Of a DNA stretch of 19,897 nt, positions 14,713-19,897 are shown piece after piece. This DNA is from DASPJL01 sp035628645 (GTDB taxonomy: Bacteria > Bacteroidota > Bacteroidia > Cytophagales > Cyclobacteriaceae), in NCBI GenBank assembly GCA_035628645.1, contig DASPJL010000037.1, forward strand, positions 1 to 19,897, read 5' to 3'. The stretch's first letter is position 1. Each line of letters begins with the position of its first letter. The position numbers and the translations under genes are program-made. The notes beneath the pieces are model-generated. The model was given only the letters and a program-made list of their open reading frames with translations, ran no database searches and was not told the DNA's origin.

Positions 14713-15810
14713 ATGGGATTGCAATGCGGAATTGTTGGTCTACCCAACGTTGGTAAGTCTACTCTTTTTAATGCATTATCAAATGCAAAGGCCGAAGCGG
14801 CTAATTATCCTTTTTGTACAATAGAACCCAATGTTGGTGTTATTACCGTTCCCGATGAAAGACTCAAAATACTGGAAGGTCTTGTAAAACCTCAAAGAGT
14901 TCTTCCCACTGTAATTGAATTCGTGGATATTGCCGGACTTGTAAAAGGTGCCAGCAAAGGAGAAGGATTAGGGAACAAATTTCTTGCAAATATCCGTGAA
15001 GTAGACACCATTATCCATGTAATCCGGTGCTTCAGCGATGACAATATTGTCCATGTAGCAGGAAAAGTCGATCCAATTGCAGACAAAGAGATCATTGACA
15101 CGGAGCTTCAATTAAAGGACCTTGATTCTGTGGATAAGAAAATAAGCAAAGTTGAAAGAACAGCCAAATCCGGTGATGCAAAAGCAAAAAAAGAGCTGGC
15201 AAGTCTTTTAACTTATAAAAAAGTACTGGAATCAGGGCAAAATGCCAGAAGTCATGAAGCAAGCGATGAAGATAGAAAAGCCATAGAAGACCTCCAGTTG
15301 CTCACTGTAAAATCTGTAATTTATGTTGCCAATGTTGATGAAGCCTCTCTTCATACAGGAAATGAATATGTAGATGCTTTAAAAAAAGTGGCCGATACTG
15401 AACATTCCCAGGTAATTACAATATCTGCTTCTATTGAATCTCAAATAGCCGAAATTTCAGATGAAGAAGAAAGGGAAATGTTTCTTGGGGAGTACGGACT
15501 GAAAGAATCAGGACTGAACAAGTTAATCAGAGCGGCTTATACTTCCCTTGATTTAATTACGTATTTCACTGCCGGTGAAAAAGAAGTAAGAGCATGGACC
15601 ATCGAAAAAGGATGGAAAGCTCCTCAAGCGGCGGGGGTGATCCACACTGATTTTGAAAGAGGCTTTATTAAAGCGGAGGTAATAAAATTAAAAGACTACC
15701 AAACTTATAAAACCGAGCTTGCCTGTAAAGAAGCAGGGAAAATAAGTATTGAGGGAAAAGACTATGAGGTGGAAGACGGCGATATTATGCATTTTAGGTT
15801 TAATGTGTAA
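14713..15810 (+). CDS. ychF: Redox-regulated ATPase YchF (OLA1/Obg-like)
   Basis: This 365-residue TRAFAC-class P-loop protein carries a P-loop, GLPNVGKST (about 9-17), directly followed by the YchF hallmark NALSNAKAEAANYPFCTIEPNVG. DIAGLVKGASKGEGLGNKFL forms the G3/switch II region. NVDE replaces the usual NKxD, which is why YchF/OLA1 proteins prefer ATP over GTP. A helical coiled insertion (about 120-200) and a C-terminal TGS domain (about 280-363, with GEKEVRAWTIEKGWKAPQAAGVIHTDFERGFI) complete the family architecture. It associates with ribosomes and affects the stress response. The length is standard and no motif is broken. It is transcribed alone, with a hairpin downstream. Confidence 0.97.
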   Translation: MGLQCGIVGLPNVGKSTLFNALSNAKAEAANYPFCTIEPNVGVITVPDERLKILEGLVKPQRVLPTVIEFVDIAGLVKGASKGEGLGNKFLANIREVDTIIHVIRCFSDDNIVHVAGKVDPIADKEIIDTELQLKDLDSVDKKISKVERTAKSGDAKAKKELASLLTYKKVLESGQNARSHEASDEDRKAIEDLQLLTVKSVIYVANVDEASLHTGNEYVDALKKVADTEHSQVITISASIESQIAEISDEEEREMFLGEYGLKESGLNKLIRAAYTSLDLITYFTAGEKEVRAWTIEKGWKAPQAAGVIHTDFERGFIKAEVIKLKDYQTYKTELACKEAGKISIEGKDYEVEDGDIMHFRFNV

Positions 15811-15862
15811 GATATAAGTTGGAAGTAGGAAGAGTTCTCAAGTTACCTTGAACCATTTTATG

Positions 15863-15893
15863 ACTTTTGGAGGGTTTAAAGCCCTCCAAAAGT
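15863..15893 (+). terminator. 12-bp perfect hairpin after ychF
   Basis: ACTTTTGGAGGG (15863-15874) is perfectly complementary to CCCTCCAAAAGT (15882-15893), with a 7-nt loop. It lies about 50 nt behind the ychF stop codon. The following bases (TTGATCT) are only mildly T-rich, so it is a probable but not classical terminator. Confidence 0.6.
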
Positions 15894-15950
15894 TTGATCT
15901 AAAATTCTAAAACCGTAGTAAATACCATAATTACTAGTCTCTCCAAGTGT

Positions 15951-15999
15951 CCTTCCCCTCCTTTTTTCAAGGAGGGGTGTCCGCAGGCCGGGTGGTAAA
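15951..15999. repeat. GC-rich palindromic intergenic repeat
   Basis: CCCCTCCTT (15955-15963) pairs with AAGGAGGGG (15969-15977) over a 5-nt loop. It is followed by GTGTCCGCAGGCCGGGTGGT up to about 15996. The composition is sharply more GC-rich than its surroundings. It resembles a dispersed palindrome that I recall from other Bacteroidota genomes (CCTCC..GGAGGGGTGTCC..GGGTGGT), but I cannot verify that here, and only one copy lies in this window. Confidence 0.45.
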
Positions 16000-16040
16000 G
16001 GAGCTTGAATAATTACAAAATAAGAACCCTGAATTCAATC

Positions 16041-16103
16041 AATTAGAGGTCACAAATTTTTGAGGATAATTTCTCGAAACTTGTATGGCCTCTAATTTTT
16101 TTT
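16041..16103 (+). terminator. Long imperfect hairpin with T-tract
   Basis: AATTAGAGG (16041-16049) pairs with CCTCTAATT (16089-16097). The pairing continues imperfectly inward through ACAA/TTGT-type segments. Eight T directly follow the outer stem (16096-16103). It has the shape of an intrinsic terminator but lies 230 nt past ychF and beyond another hairpin, so it may end a small RNA or act as backup. Confidence 0.5.
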
Positions 16104-16226
16104 AACTTATACCTGAAATCCTTTTCGAACGATACTTGTCCAATCCACCTCCTTGTGCTCATTGTTCTCAAAATAAATATCAAACATTCCACTAAACCTC
16201 CCTCCTGTTTCATGGTTGCAGTCCCG

Positions 16227-16268
16227 ACTGTTCGCTAAGTTGTCAGAAGATGTTCGGAATCGAACAGT
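16227..16268. promoter_or_regulatory. Palindromic candidate activator-binding sites
   Basis: TGTTCG (16251-16256) and CGAACA (16261-16266) form a palindrome with a 4-bp centre. A further copy of the half-site, ACTGTTCG (16227-16234), is the exact reverse complement of CGAACAGT (16261-16268). Three half-sites within 42 bp, 55-95 bp before the sigma-54-like element, are arranged like upstream activating sites for an NtrC-type regulator. Confidence 0.4.
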
Positions 16269-16321
16269 AGTAAGCAGTAAAAAACACCAACATTAACTGA
16301 TAATCAATTATTTATATACAA

Positions 16322-16337
16322 TGGCACGAATATTCAT
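16322..16337 (+). promoter_or_regulatory. Partial sigma-54-like -24/-12 element
   Basis: TGGCACG (16322-16328) matches the -24 part of the sigma-54 consensus exactly. At the correct distance stands TTCAT (16333-16337) where TTGCA/T is expected, so the invariant GC of the -12 part reads CA. Transcription would start near 16348, about 25 nt before the GTG of the membrane fusion gene. The match is suggestive but incomplete. Confidence 0.35.
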
Positions 16338-16372
16338 TAAACGATTACAGAACGAATTAAAAATTAAATACC

Positions 16373-17629
16373 GTGGACAGAGTATTACCAAAAAAACGAT
16401 GGACAGTTAAGAGGTTAGCAACCATAGGTGGTATTGCCGGAATAATATTCTTATTCGGAGCTACCTTCTACTTCACCTCCGGGAAAAGCAGGGTTAATGT
16501 AAACCTTGAGAGAATTACCATCAGTGGAATAAAAAGGGGCACATTTCAGGAGTTCATTCCAATTTCAGGCATAGTTCTCCCTATTACCACAATATATCTG
16601 GATGCTGCTGAAGGAGGCCGTGTAGAGGAGAAATTTGTAGAAGACGGAGCAATAATGAAAAAAGGTGATCCGATAATGCGGCTTTCCAATACCGACCTTG
16701 AACTTTCGCTCGCCAATCAGGAAACTGCTGTTTTTGAAGTGCTTACTCAACTGCAAAATACAAAAAACAACTCTCAGCAAAACACCATAGGTAAATTAAA
16801 TCAAATGGCGGATGTAGACAATGCTTTACGGGAGGCTGAAAGGATATTTAATCTTAACAAACAACTCTACAAGGAAAAGGCAATTAGCTTACAGGATTAT
16901 CAATCCAGCGAAAACCTCTACAATTACCAGGTGAGAAGAAAGAACCTTACGGAAAAGGTTTTGCAGCAGGATTCAGTATCTGTGAAGCAACAAATAGCAC
17001 AAATGAATGAAACATATAGGCGAATGAACAATACTCTTGATCTGATGCGACGAAAAGTAGAGGATCTCTTGGTAAAAGCGCCTATTGCCGGCCAGTTAAC
17101 TTCATTAAATGCAGAGATAGGTGAACTAAAGAACAAAGGTGAACGGCTGGGGCAAATAGATGTCCTCAGTGGTTACAAGATCAGAGCCGATATTGATGAA
17201 CATTATATCTCACGGATTTACACAGGGTTATTGGGAGAATTCACTTTTTCGAATAAATCTTATAAGTTGAAGATAAAAAAGGTTTATTCGCAAGTGAGTA
17301 ACGGAAGGTTTCAGGTGGATATGGAATTTGTAAATGATGTACCCAAAGAAATCAGAAGAGGACAAACCCTGCAAATCCGTTTGGCTTTGAGTGATGAAAC
17401 AACGGCCCTCCTACTTCCAAAAGGAGGCTTTTACCGGGAAACAGGCGGAAACTGGATCTTTAAAGTAAGTGAGGATGGAAGCACCGCTTATAAAGTAGAC
17501 ATTCAGGTAGGCAGACAAAACCCTGATTATTATGAAGTACTTCAAGGCCTAAAACCTGGAGACAAGGTTGTAACCTCAAGCTATGAAAATTATGAGAATA
17601 TGCAGGAACTTGTTTTGAAAAAGGAATGA
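16373..17629 (+). CDS. Periplasmic adaptor (membrane fusion protein) of a MacAB-type efflux system
   Basis: This 418-residue HlyD/MacA-type adaptor bridges an inner-membrane ABC transporter to a TolC-like outer-membrane channel. A single N-terminal membrane anchor (about 15-34) is followed by the first half of the lipoyl/barrel-sandwich domain (LDAAEGGRVEEKFVEDGAIMKKGDPIMRL, 76-104). An alpha-helical hairpin (about 110-245) and the second lipoyl half (VKAPIAGQLTSLNAEIGELKNKGERLGQID, about 248-277) come next. Beta-barrel and membrane-proximal domains complete the chain. The start is GTG at 16373: a stop codon lies shortly upstream in frame, and the next ATG would remove the anchor. The ATPase and permease genes follow, but a repeat-flanked cassette interrupts the space after its stop codon. 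Confidence 0.9.
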   Translation: MDRVLPKKRWTVKRLATIGGIAGIIFLFGATFYFTSGKSRVNVNLERITISGIKRGTFQEFIPISGIVLPITTIYLDAAEGGRVEEKFVEDGAIMKKGDPIMRLSNTDLELSLANQETAVFEVLTQLQNTKNNSQQNTIGKLNQMADVDNALREAERIFNLNKQLYKEKAISLQDYQSSENLYNYQVRRKNLTEKVLQQDSVSVKQQIAQMNETYRRMNNTLDLMRRKVEDLLVKAPIAGQLTSLNAEIGELKNKGERLGQIDVLSGYKIRADIDEHYISRIYTGLLGEFTFSNKSYKLKIKKVYSQVSNGRFQVDMEFVNDVPKEIRRGQTLQIRLALSDETTALLLPKGGFYRETGGNWIFKVSEDGSTAYKVDIQVGRQNPDYYEVLQGLKPGDKVVTSSYENYENMQELVLKKE

Positions 17630-17671
17630 GGTGTGAGGTATCAGGTATCAGGTTTGAGGTATCAGGAGTCA
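17623..17671 (+). repeat. Left heptamer array of the four-helix-bundle cassette
   Basis: Six exact 7-bp units cover 17630-17671: GGTATCA (three copies), GGTGTGA, GGTTTGA and GGAGTCA. The last 7 bases of the adaptor gene, GGAATGA (17623-17629), including its TGA stop, fit the same pattern, so the array overlaps the gene end. All units end in A, and nearly all begin GGT. The right array (18213-18247) has the same consensus in inverted orientation. Confidence 0.8.
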
Positions 17672-17717
17672 ACTACGTCTTAGCACTTAGAGAAAATGGC
17701 CAAAGAGCAGAGTTTAA

Positions 17718-18068
17718 TTATTTAATATTTTTAATGAAAGAGTGTAAGATTTTTTTCAAGTCAGTTACGAATGTCAATAACTCTTGGAAACAATTTTCTG
17801 AAATGTACCCAAGGTCCTTTGATAATATAATCTGGTATTCAAGTTCTGAAGCAGAAGCTGAAGAAATAGCTAAAAATCTTTTCATTTCCGCGTTGCTATT
17901 GTGGCCACAGCCTTCAGCAATATTTGTGGGAATGGAAGAGCTTGATCTTCTCATTTGAGATATAATACCATATAATTCTTCTTTTGGAAAAGAACTGGTG
18001 ATATTATAAATTTTAAGAGTTAGCTGATGGCCCTTTTGCCAGATGATAAGTTTTTGAAAGTCTCTCAT
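17718..18068 (-). CDS. S23/IVP-type four-helix bundle protein
   Basis: This 116-residue all-helical protein carries the signatures of the four-helix bundle family first found in intervening sequences of 23S rRNA. These are FQKLIIWQKGHQLTLKIY (4-21), FPKEELYGIISQMRRSSSSIPTNIAEG (27-53), and RFLAISSASASELEYQIILSKDLGYI (about 64-89). The family includes Avd, the accessory protein of diversity-generating retroelements, and tends to form pentamers with a basic surface. No reverse transcriptase, template repeat or rRNA is nearby, so neither role is supported here. The gene is antisense to the efflux operon and is the only gene within the heptamer-flanked cassette. The molecular function is unknown. 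Confidence 0.88.
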   Translation of the reverse strand: MRDFQKLIIWQKGHQLTLKIYNITSSFPKEELYGIISQMRRSSSSIPTNIAEGCGHNSNAEMKRFLAISSASASELEYQIILSKDLGYISENCFQELLTFVTDLKKILHSFIKNIK

Positions 18069-18212
18069 TAATAGGTAAAGTTCGAATTTGATTACACTTT
18101 ACTTGTTGAGGATAAAAAAAGAAAAAAGTAACCCAATATTTATATTTTAATAAAAATTTAATCAATAAAGTTATAAAAGGAAGATATTAACAAGGCGTCA
18201 AATTTGGTCACC

Positions 18213-18247
18213 TGATACCTGAGACCTGAGACCTGACACCTCAAACC
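18213..18247 (-). repeat. Right heptamer array of the cassette (inverted)
   Basis: Five exact 7-bp units on the plus strand: TGATACC, TGAGACC (two copies), TGACACC and TCAAACC. On the minus strand these are GGTATCA, GGTCTCA, GGTGTCA and GGTTTGA, the same family as the left array, pointing inward. A possible sixth, weaker unit lies at 18206-18212. The array ends 9 bp before the ATPase start codon. Confidence 0.8.
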
Positions 18248-18256
18248 CCATAAACA

Positions 18257-18961
18257 ATGATCAAAATAACAGAACTACAGAAATTTTATAGGACGGATGA
18301 AGTCGAGACTATGGCTTTGAACAAATTATCAATCCATGTAAAAGAGGGGGAATTTGTGGCCGTAATGGGACCATCAGGGTGTGGAAAGTCAACGCTGCTG
18401 AATATCCTGGGTCTGCTGGATGAACCAGACGGAGGAAGCTATCTTTTCAATGGACAGGAAGTGGCAAAGTTTAATGAAAGGAAACGTTCCGAACTTCGAA
18501 AGCACAACATAGGATTCGTTTTCCAAAGCTTTAACCTTATTGACGAACTAACGGTCTATGAAAATGTAGAGCTTCCATTGATATATACAAAGGTAAAAGC
18601 AGCGGATCGCAAAAAGAGGGTGGAAGAAGTACTGGATAAGATGCAGATCATGCACCGCCGGAATCACTTCCCGCAACAACTCTCCGGGGGGCAGCAACAA
18701 AGGGTGGCGGTAGCAAGAGCCGTAGTAAATAATCCTAAATTGATCCTGGCGGATGAGCCAACCGGAAACCTTGATTCTTCTAACGGTAATGAAGTAATGC
18801 AGCTTTTGACAGAACTTAATGAACAAGGGACAACAATAATAATGGTAACGCACTCCGAACATGATGCAAAATACAGTCACAGGATCATCAGAATGCTTGA
18901 CGGACAATCCGTAACAGAGAATATTTTGTCAGAAGCAGGAGTCAGAGGTTTGGTTGGATAA
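18257..18961 (+). CDS. ABC transporter ATPase, MacB/LolD type
   Basis: This 234-residue nucleotide-binding subunit energises the neighbouring permease from the cytoplasmic side. All motifs are intact: Walker A GPSGCGKST (38-46), Q-loop Gln90 (FVFQSFNLIDELTVYENV), signature LSGGQQQR (142-149), Walker B LILADEP (162-168) with catalytic Glu167, D-loop NLDSSN and H-loop His199. The sequence around the Q-loop and signature is typical of the LolD/MacB/FtsE group. These work by mechanotransmission with FtsX-like permeases rather than by classical channel transport. The permease is encoded separately (19037 onward), so this is the split form rather than fused MacB. The start ATG lies just behind the right heptamer array, so its translation signals abut the inserted cassette. 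Confidence 0.93.
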   Translation: MIKITELQKFYRTDEVETMALNKLSIHVKEGEFVAVMGPSGCGKSTLLNILGLLDEPDGGSYLFNGQEVAKFNERKRSELRKHNIGFVFQSFNLIDELTVYENVELPLIYTKVKAADRKKRVEEVLDKMQIMHRRNHFPQQLSGGQQQRVAVARAVVNNPKLILADEPTGNLDSSNGNEVMQLLTELNEQGTTIIMVTHSEHDAKYSHRIIRMLDGQSVTENILSEAGVRGLVG

Positions 18962-18977
18962 ATAAGGAGTCTGAACC

Positions 18978-19013
18978 GGAATTATTGGAATTATTGGAAA
19001 AACTAGAATTAGT
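18978..19013. repeat. Short nonamer array in the ATPase-permease spacer
   Basis: Two identical 9-bp units, GGAATTATT, are followed by the degenerate units GGAAAAACT and AGAATTAGT. The stretch lies in the 75-bp gap between the ATPase stop and the permease start. It can be read as a leucine/glutamate-rich peptide in another frame, but no start codon supports that. Confidence 0.5.
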
Positions 19014-19036
19014 GGGAGCTCAAAAGCTTTAAAATC

Positions 19037-19897
19037 ATGCTGAAAAACTACCTAAAAATCTCTATCAGAAATCTTATAAAAAATAAAGGTTTCACTTTTA
19101 TAAATATCCTCGGCCTTTCCATGGGAGTTTGCACTTTTCTGTTAATCTCATTATATGTGCTGGATGAATTAAGCTTTGACAACTTTCATAAAAATGGGGA
19201 TAGGATTTATAGAATAAACGCTGACATTAATTTTGGTGGAAAATACAAGGAAACAGCGGAAGCAAGTGATCCTTTAGGTTTTACGTTGAAAAAAGATTAT
19301 CCGATAATAGAAAATGCAGTGAGGTTTAGGAGAAATGGAAGCAGGCTAGTAAAAAAAGAAGGATCAAATCAAAATATGGATGAGAACGCCGTAATTTTCG
19401 CTGATTCTACCTTATTTGATGTCTTTACCCTTCCTTTTATAGCAGGGAGTCCTAAAACTGCTCTCTGTGCGCCTAATAGTTTGGTTATTACGGAAAAAAT
19501 CGCCCTAAAATACTTTAATAAGACTAATGTAGTGGGTGAAGTATTAATATTAGACAATAAAGATACCTATAAGATTACGGGTGTCATTAAAGATATACCA
19601 CATAACTCTCATTTTAAATTTGATTTTTTCTTATCCATGGAAGGATTGGAGGAAAGCAAAAAAGGCAATTTTTTGAGCCATAATTTCAATACATACCTTT
19701 TACTCAAGGAAGGTGTTAATCCTAACGAAGTTGAAGAAAAGTTTCCCCAAATTCTGACAACTTATCTTGGTCCGCAGGCTGAACAAACACTCGGCATTAA
19801 GTATGAAGCGCTTATAACACAAGGCGCTTTTATTAGATACTCTTTAATCCCGTTGAAAAAAATTCACCTTCACTCGGATAGACAGGGGGAATTGGAA
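19037..19897 (+). CDS. MacB/FtsX-type ABC permease, 3' end beyond the window
   Basis: An open frame runs from the ATG at 19037 to the right edge, 287 codons without a stop; the C-terminus is cut off. It begins MLKNYLKISIRNLIKNKGFTFINILGLSMG, the usual start of Bacteroidota FtsX-like permeases, with TM1 at about 20-43 (INILGLSMGVCTFLLISLYV). A large extracytoplasmic MacB periplasmic core domain follows (YDELSFDNFHKN-like motif at 44-53, RIYRIN, ITEKIALKYF, ITGVIKDIPHNSHFKFDFFLSM). The three further membrane helices expected of the family would lie beyond the edge. With the upstream adaptor and ATPase it would form a tripartite efflux or export machine; the substrate is unknown. The start is supported by homology-like spacing, not by a clear ribosome binding site. 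Confidence 0.88.
   Translation, partial: MLKNYLKISIRNLIKNKGFTFINILGLSMGVCTFLLISLYVLDELSFDNFHKNGDRIYRINADINFGGKYKETAEASDPLGFTLKKDYPIIENAVRFRRNGSRLVKKEGSNQNMDENAVIFADSTLFDVFTLPFIAGSPKTALCAPNSLVITEKIALKYFNKTNVVGEVLILDNKDTYKITGVIKDIPHNSHFKFDFFLSMEGLEESKKGNFLSHNFNTYLLLKEGVNPNEVEEKFPQILTTYLGPQAEQTLGIKYEALITQGAFIRYSLIPLKKIHLHSDRQGELE

Larger units (their letters stand above)
15811..16372. other. 562-bp intergenic region rich in hairpins and control elements
   Basis: No protein gene is seen. From left to right it holds a short heptamer-like stretch (AGTTGGA, AGTAGGA and AGAGTTC, 15817-15837), a 12-bp hairpin (15863-15893), a GC-rich palindromic repeat (15951-15999), a long imperfect hairpin with a T-tract (16041-16103), a palindromic candidate activator site (16227-16268) and a partial sigma-54-like element (16322-16337). 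Each is listed separately below. Confidence 0.5.
17630..18247. mobile_element. Putative cassette: S23-type four-helix gene between inverted heptamer arrays
   Basis: About 618 bp exactly fill the space between the adaptor stop codon and the region just before the ATPase start. One antisense gene (17718-18068) is bracketed by inward-pointing arrays of the GGTNTSA heptamer. No transposase, recombinase or clear target-site duplication is visible, so mobility is inferred from the symmetrical flanks and the interruption of an otherwise conserved gene order. Confidence 0.5.

Noticed and set aside
17623..17671. CRISPR array
   Set aside because: Units are 7 bp, contiguous and without spacers, and no cas gene is present.
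17626..17958. Plus-strand open frame of 110 codons across the left heptamer array and the four-helix gene
   Set aside because: It lies antisense to a recognised family protein, starts in the repeat tract and shows no recognisable motif.
17623..18247. Diversity-generating retroelement, suggested by the Avd-like protein
   Set aside because: No reverse transcriptase, template/variable repeat pair or C-type-lectin target is present in the window.

Overview
The window looks like a chromosomal piece of an AT-rich Bacteroidota genome, most likely of the Cytophagales type. Three things point there. Several starts are preceded by the Bacteroidota primary-sigma promoter (TTTG, 19 bp, TAnnTTTG), best seen at 11693-11723 before the ferredoxin gene, and classical Shine-Dalgarno sites are mostly absent. 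The gene content is typical of the phylum: a PUR-type DUF3276 protein, a LuxC-family acyl-CoA reductase divergent from a dicluster ferredoxin, and a MacB/FtsX-type permease operon. Intergenic spaces also carry degenerate short tandem repeats. No rRNA operon, phage, CRISPR array or transposase was found.

Layout. 1-62 (minus) may be the 5' half of a tRNA-like gene running off the left edge, followed by about 600 bp without a gene. 700-4618 holds an orphan membrane histidine kinase and a FUSC-family membrane protein. 4637-6398 holds a cupin and two divergently oriented left-handed beta-helix transferases. 6410-7212 is a tandem pair of small DUF7793/STAS-like paralogues. 7323-9961 holds lysS and sua5 (translation and tRNA modification). 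10084-12109 holds a VOC protein, an acyl-CoA reductase and, divergent from it, a ferredoxin. 12219-13806 holds a DUF58 protein and an RlpA-like protein, both on minus. 14228-15810 holds DUF3276 and ychF. 16373 to the right edge is an efflux operon: membrane fusion protein, ABC ATPase and a MacB-type permease cut by the window end.

The most interesting structure lies inside that efflux operon. The space between the membrane fusion gene and the ATPase gene (17630-18247) is occupied by a compact cassette. It holds one antisense gene for an S23/IVP-type four-helix bundle protein, bracketed by two inward-facing arrays of a degenerate heptamer (consensus GGTNTSA). Related-looking heptamer arrays with a different consensus (ATGTTRA) lie in three other intergenic spaces between 5.7 and 10.6 kb, and nonamer-like arrays lie near 8.9, 12.2 and 19.0 kb. 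This suggests a repeat system with gene-bearing and gene-less copies, perhaps loosely analogous to REP/RAYT systems; that analogy is inference. The efflux operon is preceded by a partial sigma-54-like -24/-12 element and a palindrome (TGTTCG-N4-CGAACA) that could bind an enhancer-binding activator.
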